Positions 1-6,600 of a stretch of 10,121 nucleotides of DNA are shown here, one piece after another (within the stretch, counting starts at the first letter, position 1; each line of letters starts with the position of its first letter). The notes below the pieces were generated by a model. The model was given only the letters and a program-made list of their open reading frames with translations, was not told where the DNA came from and made no database searches. The translations under genes and the position numbers were made by a program. This DNA is from JADGQM01 sp964505935 (GTDB lineage Bacteria; Desulfobacterota; Syntrophobacteria; Syntrophobacterales; Syntrophobacteraceae). The DNA is taken from the NCBI GenBank assembly GCA_964505935.1, contig CAZDKX010000181.1:1-10121 (forward strand). Direction: 5' to 3'.

Positions 1-811
1 AACCGAGGGCTCGATGGGCTGGAAAATACTGCCGCATCAGGCTGATCCACACGTCCGGCCCCATGGTTGATGCCAGGAACGCCAGGCTTTCATCCGTCCC
101 GGCAAGATCTTCCGGCAGCACCAGGTGACGGATGAGCACCCCCCGGCGGGCAATCCCATCCGCATCCACCTTAAGCGGTCCCACCTGGCGCCACATCTCC
201 TGCAGGGCCCGACGATTGCAGACAACATAGTCCGCCCGTCCCGAGCAGCGCCGCGCAACCTTCGCATCGGCATACTTGATGTCCGGAAGATAGATATCCA
301 CAATCCCGTCGAGCAGTTCGAGCACGGCAACCTTTTCATAGCCGCTGCCGTTGTGCACGACAGGCAAGCGAAAGCCCTTGGGAACGGCGAGGAGCAAAGC
401 CTTGACCACCGCAGCCATCTGGTGCGTCGCCGTTACCAGGTTGACATTGTGCGCTCCCTTACGCTGCAAGTCGAGAAAGCCTTCCGCCAATTCCTCCACC
501 CGGCAATAGCGCCCCACTCCAAGCTGACTGATGGGGTAATTCTGACAAAAAAGGCACTGGAGGGTACACCCCGAAAAGAAAACGGTGCCCGAGCCCCTCG
601 TCCCGGAGATGGGAGGCTCTTCCCACCGATGGATACTCATGGCCGCAACCTTGGGCCGGGCATCCACCCCGCAGGCTCCCAGTTCTCCGGCGTTGCGGTT
701 CACTCCGCACCGGCGCGGACACAACTCACACGCATTGAGGATTTGACTCAACAGGCGGGACCTCTCGGCAAGAAGACCTTGCTGGTACAGTGCAAGATAG
801 GCAGGCTCCAT
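1..811 (-). CDS. Radical SAM protein, PflX/PflA-like (COG1313 type), 3' end cut by window edge
   Basis: About 270 residues are visible before the left edge; the C-terminus is missing. Residues 82-91 read CTLQCLFCQN, the CxxxCxxC motif (C82, C86, C89) that binds the [4Fe-4S] cluster and S-adenosylmethionine in radical SAM enzymes. The N-terminus carries a further cysteine set, C28, C31, C35 (CELCPRRCG) and C47 (GACG), typical of the PflX group of pyruvate formate-lyase-activase homologues. Later segments VHNGSGYE, DIYLPDIKYAD and VLIRHLVLP also fit that group. Its substrate protein is unknown, and no glycyl-radical enzyme is visible nearby. I chose ATG at 811; in-frame GTG at 823 (adding VEKK) is possible, since neither start has a strong ribosome binding site. 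It lies about 200 bp downstream of the moeA-like gene, across an inverted repeat, so co-transcription is uncertain. Family assignment is firm; function is not. Confidence 0.9.
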   Translation of the reverse strand, partial: MEPAYLALYQQGLLAERSRLLSQILNACELCPRRCGVNRNAGELGACGVDARPKVAAMSIHRWEEPPISGTRGSGTVFFSGCTLQCLFCQNYPISQLGVGRYCRVEELAEGFLDLQRKGAHNVNLVTATHQMAAVVKALLLAVPKGFRLPVVHNGSGYEKVAVLELLDGIVDIYLPDIKYADAKVARRCSGRADYVVCNRRALQEMWRQVGPLKVDADGIARRGVLIRHLVLPEDLAGTDESLAFLASTMGPDVWISLMRQYFPAHRALG

Positions 812-839
812 CTTTTTTTCCACAAGGACCCCGGAGGGA

Positions 840-962
840 AAAGCGAATATCCAATATCGAACAAGAAATTTCCAATGTTCAAGTAATACAACACCACCAC
901 CTCTTCTTCAATTCCAAGTCAGAGCTCTGACGGTTTCTTGTTGGATATTGGATATTCGCTTT
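840..962. repeat. 123-bp inverted-repeat element, arms 840-868 and 934-962
   Basis: The left arm (840-868) and the reverse complement of the right arm (934-962) agree at 28 of 29 bases; the only mismatch is at 859. The core is GAATATCCAATATC followed by AACAAGAAA. A 65-base interior separates the arms. As RNA this would form a 29-bp stem with a large loop, so it could act as a processing or termination structure between the moeA-like and radical SAM genes. No transposase or clear target-site duplication is visible. I read it as a small dispersed palindromic or MITE-like element; that class is inference, since only one copy lies in the window. Confidence 0.8.
918..931. repeat. 14-bp perfect palindrome inside the inverted repeat
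   Basis: GTCAGAGCTCTGAC is a perfect palindrome beside the inner edge of the right arm of the 840-962 element. It is off-centre relative to the large inverted repeat (centre about 901), so it is not simply part of the same dyad. It could be an operator-like site or an insertion within the right half of the element. No protein is identified for it. Confidence 0.5.
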
Positions 963-980
963 CCATCGCCCTTGGCGTTC

Positions 981-1007
981 CTTCGTGTGACTTCGTGTGA
1001 CTTCGTG
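981..1007. repeat. Short tandem repeat, CTTCGTG(TGA), 2.7 copies of 10 bp
   Basis: Two exact copies of CTTCGTGTGA (981-990 and 991-1000) are followed by a partial copy CTTCGTG (1001-1007). The array ends 2 bases from the stop codon of the moeA-like gene. A related array with 9-bp period occurs upstream of the same gene at 2547-2572. Non-coding, role unknown. Confidence 0.75.
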
Positions 1008-1009
1008 GA

Positions 1010-2434
1010 TTAAATCCATTTTTCCCCGTCCCACATGCCGACCACCGTCCCCGACCCACTCACGTCATAGCCGCCCAGCTCCGTAACCATTTGGCGGAAG
1101 GCTCCCGAGACGATGATATCCAGCACCAGCTGGATCTTAGGGTCGGTCCAGCTGCTTTCGGGGATGACCAAATCATAGCGCTCTTCGGCGATGGGGATGA
1201 ACTCCAGCTGCAGGGCCTTCGCTGAGGCATAGATCGCCATGCCGGTATCGGCCCTGCCGCTGAGCACATTGACGGCCACCGCCATATGGGTGAATTCCTC
1301 CTGGTCGTAGCCACGGATGCCTTCAGCCGAGAGGCCGGCCTGTTTCAGGCAATAGTCCAGCAGAATACGCGTACCCGCCCCCGCCTGGCGGTTGATGTAA
1401 GTCACCTCGGGTCTGAGCAGGTCCTCAATTCCTCGGATGTTCCTGGGGTTTCCCGGGCGCACCAGGAGTCCCTGCTGGCGCATGGCCAGCTGCACCAGGC
1501 GGAGGGGCGTCCCCTTGAGATAGCGTTCGATGTAGGAGCGGTTGTATTCCCCGGTCTCCGTGTCCAGGAGGTGAGAGCCGGCGAAATGCGTCTGACGGCG
1601 ACGGAGGGCCATGAGCCCACCAAGGCTGCCCACGTTGCTCGAGGAGAGGTGGAGGCGGCGGTCACGGCGCTTGAGCTCATTGGCCAGGACATCAATGCTG
1701 TTGTCGTGGCTGCCGATCATGATCAAGGTGTGGTCAAGCTGCTCTTCGGGACGGAGGAGGCGTATCCGCACCGCTTCTTCCNNNNNNNNNNNNNNNNNNN
1801 NNNNNNNNNNNNNNNNNNNNNNNNNNNNNNNNNNNNNNNNNNNNNNNNNNNNNNNNNNNNNNNNNNNNNNNNNNNNNNNNNTCCCGGTGGGCTGAATCCA
1901 GACTCGCGGGCGCGCATACACCGGGACTTCGAGCACCCCGCCGGCCAGCAGCGCCCCCAGGTCCGCGGGGCGAACCCGGTGCTGCTGAGGCAACAGCAGC
2001 TCACTGGCCACAATGTCTTCACCAACCTTGCGCACATGCTGCCAGGGAAAGGCCGCGGCCCGGATCTCCACTTCACCCGCACCAACCGGCTCGACGTGCT
2101 CGACCATGATCACGGCATCGGCCTCTTCCGGCATCGCATCTCCCGTGTCGACCTCGAAAGCCGAGGTGCCCAGCACCAGGCGAAGGGGGTTGACTTCACT
2201 GGCGCCGAAAGTCTCCTCCGACCGCACGGCAATGCCGTCCATGGCCGCTCCGTGATAATGGGGAACGGACCTCGCCGCAAAGACCGGCTGAGCCAGGATG
2301 CGGTCGAGGGATGCGACCGTCGGGATCGTTTCCACGGCACAACGACACGAGGAGGTCTGCTTCTGCCACAGCTCGCGCGCCTCTTTCAGGGTCTTCATCT
2401 GGAGATAGATGTTACGCTTTGGCCTGGCGGTCAC
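1010..2434 (-). CDS. moeA: Molybdopterin molybdenumtransferase MoeA fused to PBP-like substrate-binding domain (interrupted by assembly gap)
   Basis: MoeA inserts molybdate (or tungstate) into adenylylated molybdopterin in the cytoplasm, the last step of molybdenum-cofactor synthesis. Residues 1-184 match the N-terminal MoeA region: AAMDGIAV (63-70, the family's SxMDGxA motif), TGDAMPEEADAV (97-108) and VGEDI (137-141). The visible part stops at QPTG, where the molybdopterin-binding domain should begin. After the N run, 256 residues match the PBP-like domain (PF12727 type) found at the C-terminus of some MoeA proteins: GSHDNSIDVL, SNVGSLGGL, YINRQAGAGTR, GRADTGMAIYA. That domain is presumed to bind a ligand, perhaps an oxyanion, but this is unproven. 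I start it at GTG 2434 because GGAAGGAAGA lies 6 bases upstream and the protein then begins near RNIYL, typical of such fusions. A longer in-frame start at 2536 falls inside a repeat and lacks a ribosome site. Most of the MoeA core is missing from the assembly rather than from the gene. Confidence 0.88.
   Translation of the reverse strand: MTARPKRNIYLQMKTLKEARELWQKQTSSCRCAVETIPTVASLDRILAQPVFAARSVPHYHGAAMDGIAVRSEETFGASEVNPLRLVLGTSAFEVDTGDAMPEEADAVIMVEHVEPVGAGEVEIRAAAFPWQHVRKVGEDIVASELLLPQQHRVRPADLGALLAGGVLEVPVYARPRVWIQPTGXXXXXXXXXXXXXXXXXXXXXXXXXXXXXXXXXXEEAVRIRLLRPEEQLDHTLIMIGSHDNSIDVLANELKRRDRRLHLSSSNVGSLGGLMALRRRQTHFAGSHLLDTETGEYNRSYIERYLKGTPLRLVQLAMRQQGLLVRPGNPRNIRGIEDLLRPEVTYINRQAGAGTRILLDYCLKQAGLSAEGIRGYDQEEFTHMAVAVNVLSGRADTGMAIYASAKALQLEFIPIAEERYDLVIPESSWTDPKIQLVLDIIVSGAFRQMVTELGGYDVSGSGTVVGMWDGEKWI
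1782..1881. other. Assembly gap of 100 N inside the moeA-like gene
   Basis: Exactly 100 consecutive N mark a scaffold join. The flanks fall in one reading frame only because the placeholder length happens to fit. By comparison with ordinary MoeA (about 400 residues) the gap must hide roughly 200 residues, so the true missing length is probably several hundred bases more than 100. The protein cannot be reconstructed across this point. Confidence 0.98.
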
Positions 2435-2440
2435 GGCAGC

Positions 2441-2450
2441 TCTTCCTTCC
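2441..2450 (-). promoter_or_regulatory. Ribosome binding site of the moeA-like gene
   Basis: On the minus strand GGAAGGAAGA lies 6 bases before the GTG at 2434. It is the only purine-rich Shine-Dalgarno-like stretch near the 5' end of this gene and decides the start over the downstream ATG of MKTL and the far upstream ATG at 2536. Confidence 0.65.
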
Positions 2451-2520
2451 TTTTCTCGGTAAGCGTCAGCATGCTGGCGTCCCCCGGGGGGCTCAAAAAT
2501 CAAGAGAGATACTCCCACGG

Positions 2521-2572
2521 CGAAGAACAAAAGCACGAAGTGATTGCTTCGTGCTCTTCGTGTTCTTCGTGG
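2521..2572. repeat. CTTCGTG repeat with hairpin, upstream of the moeA-like gene
   Basis: AGCACGAAG (2532-2540) and CTTCGTGCT (2547-2555) form a perfect 9-bp stem with a 6-base loop. The right side continues as three copies of CTTCGTG at 9-bp spacing (2547, 2556, 2565), and CGAAGAAC on the left (2521-2528) pairs with the last part of the array if a small bulge is allowed. The motif and orientation match the array at 981-1007. It sits in the 182-base spacer 2435-2616, which holds no gene; two short palindromes, CAGCATGCTG (2466-2475) and a CCCCCGGGGG block near 2480, are also there. It may act as a terminator or processing hairpin after the amidase gene, but no U-tract follows it on the minus strand. 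Confidence 0.7.
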
Positions 2573-2616
2573 TACAAAAAAGACTGAAATGCCGGCAAGG
2601 TATTTCCGGACAACGG

Positions 2617-3426
2617 TCAGCGCTGGACGCCGAACCGCGCCAGGAACTCCCGTCGGAAGCGCCTGGCGGTGCGGAGATCCACTTCCACAATCTGCCTCTG
2701 CTCCAGCTCGTCAAGCTCCAGCCTTACCCAGTCCTGAACCGTATCGAGGCTCTTGAACCAGCGCCGGAAGTCTTCTCGGTCGAGGACCCGGGGCAGTTGA
2801 ATGACAAAGCTGCGGCCACCCTGCTGATGGAGCCGCCGGCCATTGATGAGCGCATTATAATCCGCGGTATTGACGCCCACCACGGGAACAAAGTTGTCAA
2901 AGGCCCGCACCAGGGCCCCATGCTTCCAGTGGCCGCGGAGGAGCGGAAAGATGGCGGGGTTGAAGACAATATCCACCCCCTGGTCCGCCAGCTGCCGGGC
3001 AGCCTCGGGCTGTCCCCAGAAATCGATGCAGACCGCCATGCCGATCTTCCCGAAGTCGGTGGTGAAAACGCGAAAGATGCCGTCACCCGCCGCAATCCCC
3101 ATCTGTTCCCGTTCGAGCACGCCCAGATGGCGCTTGCGCTGTCGCCCGAATACCCGCCCGGATCGGTCGAAGAGGGTTGCGGTATTGTAGAGTTTATCGC
3201 CGTCGGCCTCCACCAATCCGGCTATCAGGTAGGTGTTGAGCTGCTTGGCCGCAGTCCCCAATTCCTTCTCCCCCTGGTAGGGGAAGTACTCCGGGAAGCA
3301 GACCACATCGAGCTTCTCCCCCCGGCATTTTTCCAGCAGCATCAGAGCGTGCCCCAGATTTCTGGGATCGTCAAAAGAAGGGTGCGGTTTGGGCTGAACG
3401 ATGGCCACCCGAATCGAGTCTTTCAT
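2617..3426 (-). CDS. Carbon-nitrogen hydrolase, nitrilase superfamily
   Basis: This 269-residue protein is the usual length for a single-domain nitrilase-superfamily amidase, which hydrolyses non-peptide C-N bonds in the cytoplasm. The three catalytic residues are visible: E46 in CFPEYF, K98 in RKRHL and the nucleophile C133 in AVCIDFWG. The start MKDSIRVAIVQ is the typical first strand. The substrate cannot be told from the sequence; the residues after the cysteine (DFWGQPEAARQL) differ from the more common YDxRFPE, which suggests a less-studied branch. Its ATG lies 2 bases after the stop codon of the hybrid kinase, so the two are almost certainly co-transcribed and translationally coupled. 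No transporter or amide-metabolism gene is adjacent. Family very sure, function unknown. Confidence 0.93.
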   Translation of the reverse strand: MKDSIRVAIVQPKPHPSFDDPRNLGHALMLLEKCRGEKLDVVCFPEYFPYQGEKELGTAAKQLNTYLIAGLVEADGDKLYNTATLFDRSGRVFGRQRKRHLGVLEREQMGIAAGDGIFRVFTTDFGKIGMAVCIDFWGQPEAARQLADQGVDIVFNPAIFPLLRGHWKHGALVRAFDNFVPVVGVNTADYNALINGRRLHQQGGRSFVIQLPRVLDREDFRRWFKSLDTVQDWVRLELDELEQRQIVEVDLRTARRFRREFLARFGVQR

Positions 3427-3428
3427 CT

Positions 3429-6400
3429 CTATCTTTTCCCCAGAGCCCTCCGAACCAGCTCCGCAATATTCCTCAGATTCAGCGGTTTCATGACGAACTC
3501 CCTGATCCCCATCGCCATGGCCTTTTCTTCATTGATCATTTCACTCAGGCCGGTGCAAAGGATAATGGGGATATCCGGCCGGATCTGCAGGATTTCCCGT
3601 GAGAGATCGGCCCCCGTCATCCCGGGCATGGTCATGTCCGTCATGACGAGATCAAATTCGCCGGGCCGCGCACGAAAAAGCTCCAAGGCTTTCTGACTGT
3701 TGGTGGCTGCCGTTACGCGGTAGCCCAGCTCTTCGAGAATGTCGCGTCCCATTTCCATCAAAATCTCTTCGTCATCGATGAAGAGGATGCGTTCATCGCC
3801 GCCGGCAAGCGGCTCGCTCGACTCCTCACCCGCTTCCGCCAGATCCGTGATGGCCGGCAAATATACCCGAAAAACGGAGGCGACGCCAGGCTCACTCTCC
3901 ACCGTGATAGCGCCTCCAAAGTCCTTCACAATCCCATAAACCACCGAGAGTCCGAGGCCGGTGCCTTCCCCTTTCACCTTGGTCGTAAAAAAGGGATCGA
4001 AGATCCGGTGCATGACGTCGGGCGCAATGCCTACTCCTGTGTCGCTTACCGTCAGCATCACATAACAACCGGGACTCACATCCAGTTGTGACAGGGTCAT
4101 CTCCGGGGTGACCTCCACGTTTGCCAGTTCAACGCCGAGGACGCCGCCTTTTTCCCGCATGGCGTGAGCCGCGTTGGTGCAAAGATTGATCAATACCTGG
4201 TGAATCTGTGTCGGATCGGCGAGGACCGCCTGGACGTCCGAGGCGACTCTATGGCGAATCTCGATGATGGAGGGAATGGTGGCGCGCAGCAGTTTGATTG
4301 CCTCCTTGGTGATGGAGGTGACATCGACCGGCTTTCGTTCCAGTTCCGTTACCCGACTGAACGTAAGGATTTGAGCAACCAGGTCCTTGGCCCGCTCGCA
4401 GGCGTTCAGCACCTGATCCAGGTAACGATGCAGGGAAGGCTGGTCAATCTTCAGTTTGGTGATTTCGGTATAGCCGATGATGGCCGAAAGGATATTATTG
4501 AAATCATGCGCGATCCCCCCGGCCAGGGTGCCGATGGCCTCCATTTTCTGAGCCTGATTCAGCTGCCTGGTGAGCTCCGCCTTTTCTTTTTCCGCCGCCT
4601 CGATCTGCACCAGGCGGGCCTGCAATTCCAGGGCAAAATTCTCGGCCCTATGGTAGAGGAGGTTGTTTTTCAAGCCGATGGCGATCTCGTTGGACAGCGC
4701 CTCCAGAAAGCCTGATTGCTCCTCGAAACGCCTTTCCTGCAGTGAGGCGACCCCCAGAACCCCAATGATCTCGTCGGCGCTGAGCAGCGGCAACGCCCCA
4801 AAGGAACGCAGGCCGGCTTCTTTGCATTCGTTATGACTGCATCGGAAATCAGTTTCGATATCACTGGAAAAGATCGGCATCCGCTCGCTCACCGCCAGGC
4901 CGCAGAGACACTCACCAATGCGATGGCGGGAAATGGCTCCAGGTGGAGGGCCGTTCCTTTCCGGCACAAGCCCTTTCAAGACCAGTTCGTCCTCTTCCAT
5001 CACAAAGATCAAGGCCATGTCGGGCTGGATAGAGCGGTCTACATGTTTGAGAGCGGTCTGCACGGCAGCACCGAGGGTGAGGTCAAAGCCCAATTCTCGC
5101 GCCAGGTCGTTGAGCACCGAAAGCTCGAAGGCCCGCCTCTCCAGCTTGACTTCGGCGGCCTTGTGCTCCGAAATATCGGCGAAAATGCCCTGCACGCCGA
5201 CAATACGCTCCCCCTTGAAGACGGGACGGCTTGATGAGCGAATCCAGAAGAGCTCACCCGACTTCTTGCGGATTTCAAATTCCGCCTGGAGGACCCCCCC
5301 TGTCATCACTTCTCGGAGATCCCTCCCCACCTGATCCAAGTACCGAGGGACGACGACTTGCCGAAAATCGTGGCCGAGGACATCCTCCAGGCGATACCCG
5401 GTCATGCTCTCAATCACCGGGCTCATGTAAGTGATCCTGCCGTCGGCATCGAGTGAGAAGAGGGCTTCGTTCATGTTCTCCACCAGCTCCCGGTACTTTT
5501 TCTCACTCTGGCAGAGGGATTCCGTGGCCCACGCCGCCCGGATCGCTTCACAGCCATAGGAAGCGAGCACGGCACCGATTTCACGGTCCTGTTCCGTAAA
5601 AGGCAGGGGACCCTTCCGGTACAGCTCCACGACACCGAGTGGCTCCCCGGGGCTTTCAATGAAAGGAAAGGCAAGCAAGGACCCTTCCGCCACGCTCTTC
5701 CCGTCGCCCCAGGAGGTCCCGGAATCAGCAGTACAATGAGGAATGAGGACCGGCAGCTTATCAGTCAGGGCTTTGCCCAGCAGGGAGGTCTCGGGTGCCG
5801 GGAGCGGTATGCGGACCGCTGTCTGCCGCCGGTCCAGACTATCCCTCAGCACCAGCTGACCGTTTTCCTGAAGGTAGAGAGAGCCGGCTTCACAGGTCAT
5901 GAGGGAAGCAAATTCCTGGAGCAGCTGCCGCGTCACGTCACCCATTGACGTGCACGCCATGACGGAACGCGAAGATCTCACCACCGCCTTCAGCCGTTCG
6001 TTGAGGGCTGAAAGTTCCTGCGTACGCAGAAACACTTCATCCTCAAGCTTCTCCTGGTATCGGCGCTTTTCTTCCCGCAGTCTGGCCCGCTCCCGCACGT
6101 TCTTCACCACGTGCTCGAGGGCCGCCATGTCCGCTACCGGTTTCATCACATAGTCCCAGGCACCCTTGCGGATGGCGCCGATGGCATCGCTGATGACTCC
6201 CGTACCCGAAAGCACCACCAGGGGGGTCTCCGGCGCCTCTTCGGCGAGTTTCTGGATCACCTCCAATCCGCTGATTCCCGGCATTCCCAGATCGACCAGG
6301 ACCACCCCGGGGTGCCGATCACGGAAGATCGCCAGGCCTTCCTGACCATCGCCGGCCTCCCACACCTCAAAACCCGAATCCTCAAAGAAGCCGCGAATGC

Positions 6401-6455
6401 TCCGCCGGATGGGTTCTTCGTCGTCAATCGTCAGCAGTGTAAGATGCTCTTCCAT
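3429..6455 (-). CDS. Hybrid sensor histidine kinase, REC-GAF-PAS-GAF-HisKA-HATPase-REC
   Basis: A soluble 1008-residue kinase without membrane segments. The N-terminal receiver (about 5-120) has acidic pair D11/D12, phosphoacceptor D55 (LVDLGMPG), S83 and K105. A coiled coil (about 117-160) leads to GAF1 (165-310), PAS (320-435, ending FADISEHK), GAF2 (445-600) and a second coiled coil. The DHp domain carries the phospho-accepting H650 (GGIAHDFNN). The ATPase shows the N box N757/N761, DTGVGI (805-810), FDPFFTTK (819-826) and GTGLGLSVVYGIV (831-843). The C-terminal receiver has D894/D895, phosphoacceptor D940 (MTDMTMPG), T968 and K990. All catalytic residues are intact. GAF2 contains four cysteines, C516, C518, C539 and C544, which could bind a metal or sense redox state (inference). 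The ATG at 6455 follows GGGAGGG on the minus strand. With no output domain, its targets are elsewhere. It sits between a membrane kinase and the amidase in one run of genes. Confidence 0.95.
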   Translation of the reverse strand: MEEHLTLLTIDDEEPIRRSIRGFFEDSGFEVWEAGDGQEGLAIFRDRHPGVVLVDLGMPGISGLEVIQKLAEEAPETPLVVLSGTGVISDAIGAIRKGAWDYVMKPVADMAALEHVVKNVRERARLREEKRRYQEKLEDEVFLRTQELSALNERLKAVVRSSRSVMACTSMGDVTRQLLQEFASLMTCEAGSLYLQENGQLVLRDSLDRRQTAVRIPLPAPETSLLGKALTDKLPVLIPHCTADSGTSWGDGKSVAEGSLLAFPFIESPGEPLGVVELYRKGPLPFTEQDREIGAVLASYGCEAIRAAWATESLCQSEKKYRELVENMNEALFSLDADGRITYMSPVIESMTGYRLEDVLGHDFRQVVVPRYLDQVGRDLREVMTGGVLQAEFEIRKKSGELFWIRSSSRPVFKGERIVGVQGIFADISEHKAAEVKLERRAFELSVLNDLARELGFDLTLGAAVQTALKHVDRSIQPDMALIFVMEEDELVLKGLVPERNGPPPGAISRHRIGECLCGLAVSERMPIFSSDIETDFRCSHNECKEAGLRSFGALPLLSADEIIGVLGVASLQERRFEEQSGFLEALSNEIAIGLKNNLLYHRAENFALELQARLVQIEAAEKEKAELTRQLNQAQKMEAIGTLAGGIAHDFNNILSAIIGYTEITKLKIDQPSLHRYLDQVLNACERAKDLVAQILTFSRVTELERKPVDVTSITKEAIKLLRATIPSIIEIRHRVASDVQAVLADPTQIHQVLINLCTNAAHAMREKGGVLGVELANVEVTPEMTLSQLDVSPGCYVMLTVSDTGVGIAPDVMHRIFDPFFTTKVKGEGTGLGLSVVYGIVKDFGGAITVESEPGVASVFRVYLPAITDLAEAGEESSEPLAGGDERILFIDDEEILMEMGRDILEELGYRVTAATNSQKALELFRARPGEFDLVMTDMTMPGMTGADLSREILQIRPDIPIILCTGLSEMINEEKAMAMGIREFVMKPLNLRNIAELVRRALGKR

Positions 6456-6457
6456 GA

Positions 6458-6464
6458 CCCTCCC
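6458..6464 (-). promoter_or_regulatory. Ribosome binding site of the hybrid kinase
   Basis: GGGAGGG on the minus strand lies 2 bases from the ATG at 6453-6455 (4 bases from its GGAG core). It immediately follows the stop codon that ends the kinase fossil. Confidence 0.6.
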
Positions 6465-6548
6465 TCAAACCGCCCTTCCCGGCCCATTGTCCTCGATCTC
6501 CACGCGAACCATATCTTCATCCGGAAAAACCCGCAACTCAAAACGCGC
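6465..6548 (-). pseudogene. Fossil of a histidine kinase HATPase domain
   Basis: Read on the minus strand, 6545-6477 translates to RFELRVFPDEDMVRVEIE followed by DNGPG, then RAV and a TGA stop at 6465-6467, just before the hybrid kinase ribosome site. It aligns with the ATPase domain of the upstream kinase, whose matching stretch is QFVLRVLRDGVMVRVEIE then DNGPG at about 6810-6880. The region just 5' of it (up to about 6600) stays open but shows no clear kinase similarity. By hand about 49 of 69 bases match, and in the best-conserved second half the differences are mostly third codon positions, so it is not a fresh copy of the neighbour. There is no start, H box, F box or second G box. It is too short to be a functional gene. 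This is the only content I see in the 145-base spacer 6456-6600. Confidence 0.7.
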
Positions 6549-6600
6549 TCTCTGATGCAGGGCGGACGATGCGCCGAAAAGGTGGACGGCCGCCGCTGTT

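Noticed and set aside
125..886. Plus-strand open frame of 253 codons at the left edge
   Set aside because: It is antisense to the radical SAM gene, whose CxxxCxxC and N-terminal cysteine motifs are unmistakable on the minus strand.
981..1007. CRISPR-like array
   Set aside because: Repeat units are 10 bp with no spacers and no cas gene; it is a simple tandem repeat.
2466..2490. Palindromes CAGCATGCTG and CCCCCGGGGG as a terminator or operator
   Set aside because: They are short, no U-tract follows, and such palindromes are expected by chance in GC-rich DNA. They are noted under the spacer only.
2435..2536. 34-residue N-terminal extension of the MoeA fusion with a hydrophobic stretch (LLFFAVGVSLLIF)
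   Set aside because: It would begin inside the CTTCGTG repeat without a ribosome site, and MoeA is a cytoplasmic enzyme that needs no signal or membrane anchor. A good ribosome site precedes the internal GTG at 2434.
1286..2587. Plus-strand open frame running through the N gap
   Set aside because: It is antisense to the moeA-like gene, is open partly because N codons cannot contain stops, and has no recognisable motif.
2311..3696. Long plus-strand open frame of 461 codons
   Set aside because: It lies opposite the amidase, the end of the hybrid kinase and the start of the moeA-like gene. It shows no recognisable domain and has the low-complexity composition expected opposite GC-rich genes. 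The minus-strand proteins carry clear catalytic motifs.
6456..6600. Recent tandem duplication of the upstream kinase 3' end
   Set aside because: Identity is only about 71% over the matching stretch, with many synonymous third-position changes, and the downstream motifs (F box, second G box) do not follow. An older paralogue fits better.
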